Positions 48,371 through 61,201 of a stretch of DNA of 64,000 bases are shown piece by piece. The position numbers were made by a program, and so were the translations under genes. The stretch is from Helicostylum pulchrum (lineage: Eukaryota; Mucoromycota; Mucoromycetes; Mucorales; Mucoraceae): NCBI GenBank assembly GCA_025677825.1, contig JAIXMO010000038.1:186001-250000 (forward strand). The letters run 5' to 3'. Position 1 is the first letter of the stretch. Each line of letters opens with the position of its first letter. The notes beneath the pieces were generated by a model. The model was given only the letters and a program-made list of their open reading frames with translations. It made no database searches and was not told where the DNA came from.

Positions 48371-48613
48371 AAAAAAGCCATTTTTTATTATAGCAAATAA
48401 AATTGGCTTACGGCTAAAATATTTTTTATTGAATTTAAATACTTTCACAATTAAAAATACACAAAAAAAATCATAAAAAAAAGATTATGTAATCAAAATC
48501 AACATATACAAAATATGTAATCAACTGTGCACTTTTTACTCTGAACTCGCAAAAACAAATTTACTATAATTACAATTTAAAGAGAAAAAAAAAGAGAAAA
48601 TGTATTATTTACA

Positions 48614-52289
<3,676 letters not shown>

Positions 52290-52952
52290 ATGGTATTATT
52301 TGTATGTATAAAGATACATATTATATTTAGTTAAAAGGTAACGAGTGCATATAAAGTTACTTACACTCATTATATATAATCCGATATTATATTATACTAC
52401 TAGAAGAAAAGAAAATAATGTAAAAGTAACAAGTAATAAAAGAAAAAAAAATTAAAAAAAGTTCCTCTAACTTTAAAAAGAGAAACCTATTTTGTGTGCG
52501 TTTGTGTGTGCGTGTGTGTGTGTGTGTGTGTGGATGTGTGTGTGTGTGTTTCTTTGGCATTATCTGCCAAGTCACAGCCGAAAACCTTAAATCAATCGTC
52601 ACATTCTCTGATTCGAAAAAAAAAAAAGATATCAGTTTTGGATCTACTGATTACAACTCTAAAAGATGCGTTCTATTGTAGCTATCGTATCATTTCTTCA
52701 AATGCAGTTGCAATATTAAAACATTTGGGTTTAAAAAATGACAAAGCTTTAATAATTTATGTTAAAATGACGACATAAGGGTACAAAAACCTATTGCCAA
52801 ACGAAAAGTAGTAGCCGGGGGCCTAATGAATATTGTTTTATCAGAATAAAGTATTTACATCTTTTTTGAAGACGGTTCGAATAATCAGAATGATTCATAT
52901 ATCTGCAACTTATTGCGGACATTTTACTTTTTCTGTTTGTCTTGGAGAACTA
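52290..52952. other. PKC1 upstream region and left flank of the inverted-repeat element
   Basis: Holds the promoter of PKC1. A TG microsatellite (about 52494-52550) lies in it. No gene seen. Small ORFs across the TG tract are repeat artefacts. Confidence 0.5.
52494..52550. repeat. (TG)n microsatellite
   Basis: About 57 bp of nearly pure TG/GT dinucleotides interrupted by a few C and A bases, some 205-260 bp upstream of the PKC1 start. Confidence 0.9.
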
Positions 52953-53100
52953 CAGTGCTTCCACTCTCAATTTACCGAATTTTCGAAAACACTGCCCACT
53001 TTTTGGAGACTAAATTGCTCATAAAAAGGAGACTTATTTGGCCGGATGTTTGAAGCTAATTTGACCAAGTCTGCGAAAATAAATTAACCTCATCATACAA
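52953..53100. repeat. Left terminal inverted repeat
   Basis: About 148 bp. It matches the reverse complement of 55928-56096 nearly base for base, apart from an extra ~20 nt in the right copy (a second gcccactt-containing run) and a few substitutions. Confidence 0.88.
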
Positions 53101-53403
53101 TAGTTTGACCGACTTTTTGATATTTCTATTTCTTCATAATTGTAACTCCCAAGAATGATTTTCTTTCACGAGGTACATATGCAGGCATTAATTTGATACT
53201 ATTGGAATACTATACACTTGGTTTTTATACATGAAGTCATCATGTCTTCCAAATTGATATAAAGACTTTTATTTAAAGAATGATATTTACTGTATTTGTG
53301 TCATCATACAAATATAGATTTCACTGTTTGCAGCAACTGTTGAAAGTCTAATTTTCTAAATATGACACTATTATCACACCCCTGGGTAGTCAACCATCGA
53401 AAT

Positions 53404-55138
53404 TCAATCGTACAAGTTATTAATAATATTCTGGATTTTTTTGTCATCTTCTTTTTTTTTGCAAATCTTGTTGGCGAGGTCAGTTAACTGGCTGTTGAGG
53501 GCAGCATTTCCAATAATATCAATTTTTTCTTGATCGTCAAACAATCCTTGTATACTGGTCAAGATTGCTGAAATAGATGTGTTTTTTGCAAGTGCCACAA
53601 TTTCATCAACTGCAACCCGATCAAGGGAGGCATGAGCACCATCTTTGCAAACTCGAATAGCAAGTGTTCTGAAAATTAAAGCCCCAATTTTTTCTTGTGA
53701 CAAATTGATCAAGGTTGAACCATTTTGAGAAGAAAAGGTCCAGATAGTTGTTGGTTGTAAGAATGGATGGCTTGTGAATGATGATGATGCTCGACATTTT
53801 GTGTAAGTAGAAAGGCGATCAAACTTGCTTCGTAATTGTCTCAATTGGTACAAAATGGGCATCTGTTGACACTCGTTGACGGTTTCGTTTCTGAGCATTG
53901 GTTTGACAATATCAAGTGAGGCCTTATCCAAAAACAGCCTTGTCTTGTTCGTTGGAGTGAAGTGAGTTGTTGATGGCCCAAGGTTGACAGAATGAACGTC
54001 CAGGCGCATGCTTGATGTTACAAGGAAATTGCATGTTCGAGTTCCTATGATCAACTTTTTTCCGTCCTGTGTGTCAATCAAACAAATAGAGAGGAACCCA
54101 TAAATACCAAGTGTCTCTGGAAATGACGACTGATCAGCAGACAGTCGTTCGTAGTGAACGTCAAGCAAAGAGTCGCGAGAATAGGGTTCAACAGTGTTTA
54201 ATAAAATCGAATTTTGCCCTTCAGCTAAAATGGCTCCTGCTAGCATTTGAGATCCACAGTATCGTAATTGGGGATACTCGAGCCAATCTCGACTGAGAAT
54301 ATTGAATGTTCAAGAGTAAATTCTTCATGAAGAGTTGTGGAAAGCTACTTTGCTGCTTGACTGAAAGAAAAAAAAAATTAAACGATACATCTTTAAGCGG
54401 AACCAAAGATCATACCTTGTTGATTTGATATGCTCGATTAGAGAATCACTGTTACAATAATCTTTAACACAGGGAACGCCAATACTTGGATCAAGGTCGG
54501 CAGCTGGTTTCTTCCATGCACCAGTCTGAGATGATTCTTGCAACAACATGGTTGCTGAGCGGGTAGAAGTTAAAAGACCATGCTGTTCGCTTTCACATTC
54601 ATATATAACGGGCACCCATCTACCAAGTTTTGCAATCATGAGTTTATCAGTTTTTTCTTGAGTTTCAGCTGTGATAGAATCACTTGAAGCAAGAATAGTC
54701 TGTGAATGTGAAAGTAATTTACGTTTCTTATGAGGTTTGGAAGAGTTGCCGATGATTAAATCTTCAGGTGGAATATGATGGATAATTTCGCTTGGTGACA
54801 TGCTATCTAAGACATCTTCCAAATCTTGTAATGAGTTTTTTGGTTCTGGGAGACTTGTGTCAGAGATGGTCATCTTCAAACCGTGGCTGACCAAATGAGA
54901 CCTGAATCCAGTTGTTGTTTTCAGGGCTTTGTCACAAATAGGACAAGCGAATGTCCCATGGATTCTCCTCACAGCCAAAAGACCTACGGATGCAAATGTT
55001 ATTCAATAAAACTTGCACAAACTAAAAAAACCATTTACTTTCGCCAACAAACACCTCATCAACATGAGAATTATAGTTGTGGTCCTTCAATGCCGAATTC
55101 ATGTTCTTTAAAGATTGTTCACAAATTCCACACTCCAT
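53404..55138 (-). CDS. Unknown protein with C2H2-like fingers, element cargo, 518 aa
   Basis: Three exons (55039..55138, 54416..54983, 53404..54292) join with consensus splice sites to exactly 519 codons. The N-terminus MECGICEQSLKNMNSALKDH then FACPICDKALKTTTGFRSH is two CxxC-x12-type finger-like motifs (the second ends in LVSHG, C2H2-like). A nuclear-localisation-like KPHKKRKLL lies near residue 115. A Cys/His-poor folded C-terminal region of some 300 residues follows (DWLEYPQLRYCGSQMLAG, YGFLSICLIDTQDGKKLIIGTR, PILYQLRQLRSKFDRLS). It ends in a Lys-rich KKKEDDKK tail. I recognise no transposase, nuclease or helicase motif. The open frame, unlike the Fanzor remnant, argues for recent function or recent insertion. 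It could be a passenger or an unrecognised mobility protein. Confidence 0.75.
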
Positions 55139-55331
55139 ATTTAAGATTTTTCAATGAATTATTTGAAATAGAAAGCAAGATAATAAAATAGGGAGTTTCA
55201 CCAGTTTTGATTTTTGATTTTACTTTCCACAATTTTTTTTTTACGAATTATGATTGGCTGATATTGTATTGTATGTCGTGCATGACACAATCCTTGTTGC
55301 CTTCACGTCGGACTCCGAAGTGGGACAAGCT

Positions 55332-55595
55332 CCGTTCAACCCATTCAACCCATTCAACCTCCATTCAACCTCCATTCAACCTCCATTCAACCCATTCAAC
55401 CTCCATTCAACCTCCATTCAACCTCCATTCAACCCGTTCAACCTCCATTCAACCTCCATTCAACCCATTCAACCTCCATTCAACCTCCATTCAACCTCCA
55501 TTCAACCCGTTCAACCTCCATTCAACCCATTCAACCTCCATTCAACCTCCATTCAACCCGTTCAACCTCCATTCAACCTCCATTCAACCCATTCA
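55332..55595. repeat. Minisatellite of about 25 TTCAACC units
   Basis: Two alternating forms, CATTCAACC (9 bp) and TCCATTCAACC (11 bp), arranged in higher-order groups punctuated by CCCGTTCAACC. It has open frames by virtue of its repeats (PPFNLHST-like), which I do not regard as coding. It lies 195 bp upstream of the cargo gene's start and inside the element's right half. Confidence 0.92.
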
Positions 55596-55639
55596 TGGAA
55601 TGCTGAATGAAATTTTGCAAATGTTCAACCGAAACTTTC

Positions 55640-55830
55640 AATAACCTTCAAAGCGAGGCTTCCACATCAGTCAACTTACTTACTTCTTCTGTCACGGGGT
55701 TGAGCTCAGGGGAATAAGGTGGGCTTCCCCGTTCAATAATTGCAGGATCCATGATATTTTGCTCCTTTTTGGAAGCTGCTTCGTCGATCTGTTCTTCACC
55801 TTTTGCGGAGATTCGTCCAATTTGTTAGTG
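55640..55830 (-). pseudogene. Remnant of DDE transposase (Tc1/mariner superfamily)
   Basis: An open minus-strand stretch contains IIERGSPPYSPELNPVTEE (PPYSPELNP at 55696-55722). PPYSPxLNPIE is the hallmark around the third catalytic acidic residue of Tc1/mariner/IS630 transposases, usually preceded by a basic-helix and ERG. A few residues between ERG and PPYSP seem deleted. No other catalytic block found in the element. Confidence 0.6.
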
Positions 55831-55927
55831 AAATGATGGGTGTTGGTGTTCGGGGGTCTTGAAGATCGAGTTTCACATAAATAAAGAACCTTTGCAATTT
55901 ATTTGACCAGAAGTTGGTCAAAGTATT

Positions 55928-56096
55928 TGTATGATATGGTTAATTTATTTTCGCAGACTTGGTCAAATTAGCTTCAAACATCCGGCCAAATAAGTCTCCT
56001 TTTTATGAGCAATTTAGTCTCGCACAAGTGGGCAATTTTTTTTAAAAAAGTGGGCAGTGTTGTCAAAAATTCGGTAAATTGAGAGTGGAAGCACTA
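55928..56096. repeat. Right terminal inverted repeat
   Basis: About 169 bp, inverted relative to 52953-53100; contains the extra AT-rich insert next to a duplicated gcccactt. Outermost bases are GCACTA followed by TA. Confidence 0.88.
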
Positions 56097-57118
56097 TATT
56101 TCATCTTGAACAATGCAAAAAAAAAGTTTATTTCCTGAGTTTCCTTCAGTTTAAACAGCCAATAAAGGAAACCCAGCTTTATTTCATTCCTGCAGTGTTC
56201 CGTGGAAATTATAGTACCGCTTGAAAAACGGGTTCAAGTCGGGAATATTGGGTTTTTATTTTATAACCGTAGTATCGATCACGTAACTTATACCTAATAA
56301 AAAACCACCAAAAGGGTCGTTTTGATGTTAAGTATATCTGTTACATTGAATGTGTTTATATGTTGGAAAAGCTTATTCTTTAAAAGAGCTACGATTGAGG
56401 TTTGTTTCTTCTTTCCGCCAGTACAGGTTCTATCTGACAGGATCTAAAAAACATTAACATCATTAAAAATACTTTGTCATACCTACATAGTAATGACATT
56501 AGTATTTGTTAAAATCTTGCTCTAAAAGCAAAATCATTGGCATTGAACCTTCTTTTGGTAGCTTATAAAAATTAAATTTACGGTTAATAGCTTATTTTAA
56601 ATAGAGTTATAATTGTAGTTTTGGAGTTTTGTCTCAGATTAAACATGTATCAATAGCGTAGAGCAGATCTAGTTACTTGTACAGATGCTAGTGTCAATAG
56701 CTTCATATTCACATGAAATATTAAGAAAAAAAGGTGGGATAATAACGTTAAAACTCGAAAGGAAGACATTTGTTAAAGTTTGAATGACATAAGGGTACAA
56801 AGGGTATATAATTATCCTTATATATCTAAACCCTTGAGTCTCTCCCATAAAGGTACCCTTTTGTCTAGATTTTGTTCACACTTGCGTTTGAACTTGGTCT
56901 ATTTAGTTGTATAAAACACCCCCTCTTTGCCCCTTGCTTATCCTTGGTTTACTCGCATACTAGTGCAATCTGAGATGATCTTACAGACCATAATAATCAA
57001 TATCCAACCATGACATATCAGTCATGATTTTTAAGGAATTAGCAGAGTATATTTTATTATTATTAAAAAGCTAAAAAAAAAAAGCTATACATGTATAGCT
57101 ACTATGTTGGTTACATAA
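56097..57118. other. Intergenic region, no gene seen
   Basis: One kb of AT-rich DNA between the element and the 3' end of the secreted-protein gene. No ORF or RNA signature could be supported. Confidence 0.5.
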
Positions 57119-57742
57119 TTAACACCCTTTGTGATGAGGATCATCCATAAGTGTAGTATTAAACTGTACGGAAATAGGAACAATAATATCAGATTGTTCA
57201 GGTCCTAACGGGACTACTGCAGCGTGATTTTTTGTGCCATTGATAGGTAAAGCAACTGGTAAAATCTCATGGTATTGTGATTGAAAGTTTAAGGAAAACG
57301 ACCATTCGGTAGGCAAATAACGTCTGAAAAAGTGACAATTGGGCAACTTCCAACGATGGCTATAATCTTGATTCTTCACGAGGTCTACGAAGGGATCAGT
57401 ATTTAACCCATTCAATGCTAAAAATTCGATAGTTTTGTTATTTTTATCAGTCCAGCGAAGTATCATGTCTAACGAGTCGGGATAGTTGGTTTGATATGCT
57501 CCATCTTTTTATAAACGATTGTTAGTAAAATATACATATATATGTGTGTGTATATACTCACTTTTAGATGTGCCATGAATTGTATATTGTACGATTACTT
57601 GTTGCCCTGGAGACATAACTTGGTTCGCTTTTGGATGAGTAATAGACAAAATATCTTTTGTAGTGACATTTTCAGCACCGTCAACTAATAATGAGTAAGT
57701 GGCAAATACTATTCCCACTAGAACGTATTTTAAATTATACAT
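57119..57742 (-). CDS. Small secreted protein of unknown function, 188 aa
   Basis: Two exons (57562..57742, 57119..57504) give exactly 189 codons. An N-terminal signal peptide covers about residues 1-22 (YVLVGIVFATYSLLVDG). A beta-rich segment follows: ILSITHPKANQVMSPGQQVIVQYTIHG resembles (in two parts) the Ig-like N-terminal domains of fungal cell-wall proteins (Kre9/Knh1 kind). The rest has two Cys and ends DDPHHKGC. There are several possible N-glycosylation sites (NVT, NKT, NGT, NTT). I do not recognise a family with certainty. No GPI-type hydrophobic tail. Confidence 0.65.
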
Positions 57743-57929
57743 TTGATTTGTATTAAAAAAAAAACAAAGTAAAAAAAGGTGAAAAGGAAGTAATATTCCT
57801 TAATCTAAAAATAATTTAGAAAAATATACGATTAAGGGGTGTTTTTTTTTACAAAAAAAAAGTGGTTTCTAAGTAAGCAGTCTATAAGAGCACATTGATA
57901 TACATAAACAATAGGAGAAGTTCTATTTT

Positions 57930-58260
57930 TGCTGTATCATATTCAATAGGATACTTGTATTGGCAATAAAGTACTTAGCTTCTGTATCGTTTATGCATGC
58001 ACCATACATACTCCCGATACCAGCAATACCGTCCCGGTGTCGATTTTTCTTTGTTTTTTGTACCACTCCATGGCTAAAATATAATCTTCTTTACTCCCTA
58101 GTCCATTCTGGTACATGTATCCTATAAAATGTTGTGCACCACCTAGATTATATTTTGCGGCTTCCGTATACCATCCAAACGCCTTTTCCCAGCTTTTGTT
58201 TATAGTAACTACGCGTGTCCCTACTGCTGTCAAGATAACCAAATAATACTTTAAGATTCA
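57930..58260 (-). pseudogene. Fragment of a Sel1-repeat protein, frameshifted
   Basis: One clear Sel1-like repeat is visible: AFGWYTEAAKYNLGGAQHFIGYMY, QNGLGSKEDYILAMEWYKK. After the Lys-Lys the frame changes and a second repeat continues in another frame as DGIAGIGSMYGA. Family knowledge: Sel1 proteins are alpha-helical adaptors, often in large families in Mucoromycota. No start or flanking repeats remain. Confidence 0.6.
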
Positions 58261-58847
58261 CATACTCCCCTCTCGTTTTTCTCCCCATTAATTTAATTAT
58301 TTTATCCATAACGCAGATATCCATAACCCTTTTATTTTTGTTCTGAAAACCATGGAAGAGAAAAAAAAAAGTGACTACTTATGTTTAACAGCGAATCCCA
58401 CGTTTAACGGTTCACTGGGCGCCATCAAAATCAGATTAAGACCCTTTTTTTCTCAACGAATCGCAACAGTGGGATAGGTCTCCAAAGATTGTGGAGTTCG
58501 GCCTTTAATGAGGTATTACAATCAAAAAGACCGAGTATGAAAATATTGAACGTGTAAGTGTATTTTTATTTTGAACTATTTGTGCTGAATATACTAACTC
58601 TTACGTTTAAAGGCCATATTCTTTGAAAGAGAACAAGTCTCGGAAGACCCGCCGATAAAATCTTATTTTTCTCTTACAATGAAGTCCCTTTCAAGGTCAA
58701 GGCAAGTGTCTTTTTATTATGGGGAATACATATTCAGAAAAAATATATAGCGTAGTAGTAAAATACATCGTGCGTAAATACGCTCTCTTTTTATTAACTT
58801 ACGTTTTAATAGATCTTTTTTATTTTTTATTTCTCCTTCTTTTTTTT

Positions 58848-60000
58848 TTACTGTAAACCAAGTAAGTTCTCCCAGAAATACTCCATATCGTGCTCATTAC
58901 AAAAGCTACGGACAACAGCTTCGATATCATCACCCTACGAATAAAATAAAAATGTTTTTAAAAAAAAAGAAGAGTATTATATCTATTCAAAACTTACGTC
59001 GTATAAACTGAGATTGACAAATCTATCATTAGAACGTTTTATCCGAAGCCGGATAGGATTCATTGCCTTCTTTTCGGTTTCAGAGCTAGATCATTCTTTT
59101 TCCTCAAAATGTTCGCTATTAATAACTAGCAGGAAGATTAGGCAGTAACAGTAGTAGGCGTAGGTGTAGTAGCAGCAGTAGATGTAGTAGGTACGACAGC
59201 AAGTTAATAGGGCTAGCACGAGGAGAATTGTTCGAATCATTCAACAGAATCAAATCTCCAAAATCAACGAGGTTATCAGCCTCAGAAGTAAGCATCTGAA
59301 GGTCAATTTCAGCTGTAGAGACGGTACCAGAAATAAGTTCAGAAAAATGAACCAAGCTAAATGAATCTTCTTTCGATTAAAACGTATGACCAGCATCACT
59401 GCTACTCCATACAGCAACTTCAACAGAAATATTCTACTGACAGAGGCCTCTTGCGGGACAAAAACCTTGCTGCGACTGGTAGCGTAGGTGTTATTAGAAG
59501 GAATTTCCAAAGTTCCAATACTTTCCCAAAAATCCCCTTTTAGAATTGGTCTGCTTGGTACATTGGGAGAGCTGGTAGTATCACTTAAAGATATAGATCC
59601 ATTAGTAGTAGTAGAGATAGTAGTAGTAGTAGTAGTAGTAGTAGTAATGGCTTGAGGTACCGGTCCAGGGTTGTTGGCGAACTCCTCCCAGTTACTAACG
59701 GTATAGCGTATTAGCAGCACTTGTTGGAGGTCGAGAGAACGTGGAACGACGGGGAGTAGCACTACGACAGGTTGTCTAGTCACTTTTGGCATGTTTATCA
59801 GCAAGAACTAAAAGTTTTTTAGAAAAAAAAATTAGTATGTTATTTAATTTATTTGTATATGTTACCTTCCGGGAGAATTTATCTTACCAGATACTATGTT
59901 TTTGATTACCGGAAGCAGGAGTAGCAAGTACAGGTTCTGGTTCGGGTTCTTCGGCGTTGCCCATTCTTCCGCAGAAGACCACTAGTAACGACCAGATTTT
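58848..60000 (-). pseudogene. Decayed gene of unknown family
   Basis: Several coding-like pieces lie in different frames. 59,990-59,890: EEPEPEPVLATPASGNQ with a splice donor. 59,800-59,420: NWEEFANNPGPVPQ, a poly-Thr tract and a stretch GDFWESIGTLEIPSNNTY. 59,355-59,190: SLVHFSELISGT, EADNLVDFGDLILLNDSNNSPRA. 59,090-58,848: LRIKRSNDRFVNLSLYD with a good GTAAGT donor, joined to GDDIEAVVRSFCNEHDMEYFWENLLGLQ-stop (in parts). A TGA interrupts the frame shortly before LRIKRS, and at least three frame changes are needed. The C-terminal splice is intact, so decay is probably recent, or my frames miss introns. Confidence 0.45.
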
Positions 60001-61201
60001 CCAGGTCCCTACATGCATTTATTAGAGAAAGAAAAAGAAATAATTTTATCATTTACCTTTTTCCAATCTATCATACTGATTTATCAAAGGTTCACATCAA
60101 AAGTGCTCAACCAGGCGTGAAATAAATGGATCACAGATAGAACGACCTTCAGACATAAGTAAATAGTTTAGGATCAATAGAATGGGCAATAACATCAGTT
60201 AAATGTTATTTCAGAGTAATAAGAAAGAGTCTGGACCGGAAGACACTTATAGGGGAGCAGCTTAAACCAAAAGACACATAGTACTTGTGTAGAAGAGGTG
60301 CTTATACCAAAAGACACATAGAGGAGTTCATACCAAGAGACTTATACTTGTATAGTCAGAGTTGTTTGTAAAAAAAAAAAGTAATGAAGAAAAGAAAAAT
60401 AAAATATTTTTTTTTTTTATGGATTTATATACCAGTTAATCAAATGATAAATTTCTGGGAGAACTTGTATGTGACAACTATAATGTATTTTACTCATTTA
60501 TGCGATAAAAAAGATTAATTTTAGCACATTTTTATTTTTAAAACTTCTCACGTTGAATTAACTTGTTTGAAAAAAAAAAACTGGGTTCTGTGAAACTTAT
60601 CTTGGAATGTCGTCCTTTATATCTGTAATCTAGTATAGAACTGGATACTGTATCCCTTGTGTACTTGATTGAGGGGTCCCGATTGATCTATCACTATTAT
60701 CCGTTATTTAATCTGATGTACAAACGTTTATTGTTCGAGAATTTAACTTCCTAATGATTTATAGTTAATAAAGAAAGATCAGACTAAAATTGCTACAAAA
60801 ATTAAGTTATCTAAATACTACTTGATAAGTTTACTGTTTTACTGTAATAAGTAGACGTATTATCTCTCGCCGTATACTTGGTAAGTCGTCCCAAAAAGGC
60901 CTGTCGAACCAAGAGCTCGGAATAAGTCTAAATAGTTTTAATCAACTAAAGAAGTTCCGTTCAAATGATAACCTAACCTGATAGCGCAGTCATCACGGTA
61001 GGCTTTTATATCATGCAAACATCATATCTAGCTAACTACCCTAAAATTATAGCTTAAGCGTAAAATTTTTCAATTGTGATTTATTTTATGTATAATAAAA
61101 AAAAATCTAGGCCATGTTCGGCAACAACATTTAAAAAAAAAGCGACACTTTAGAAAATGTTATTTATATTTTAATGATGACAAACTATTTTTTTTTTTTT
61201 T
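60001..61201. other. Intergenic region, no gene seen
   Basis: Contains a short direct repeat ACCAAAAGACACATAG at 60266-60281 and 60306-60321, plus weaker copies nearby. Otherwise ordinary AT-rich DNA. Confidence 0.5.

Larger units (their letters stand above)
52953..56096. mobile_element. 3.1 kb inverted-repeat element, Tc1/mariner-type ends, carrying an unknown gene
   Basis: Seen: 52953-53100 and 55928-56096 are inverted copies sharing long identical blocks, for instance the segment from CTCATAAAAAGGAGAC through TTTGGCCGGATGTT. The outer ends read TA-CAGTGCTTCC on the left and GGAAGCACTA-TA on the right, so the element is flanked by TA. Established: Tc1/mariner elements duplicate TA and often begin CAGTG. 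Inside are an intact 518-aa gene on the minus strand, a minisatellite and, beside the right repeat, a scrap resembling the C-terminal DDE region of a transposase. No full transposase is present, so it would be non-autonomous. The last base of the right end differs from the left (A for expected G). Confidence 0.78.

Noticed and set aside
55332..55595. CRISPR-like regular array
   Set aside because: Units are directly tandem 9- and 11-bp repeats with no unique spacers, in a eukaryotic genome.
55207..55644. 145- and 118-codon ORFs rich in PPFNLHST
   Set aside because: Generated by the 9/11-bp minisatellite, which has no stops in several frames; no start context or family.
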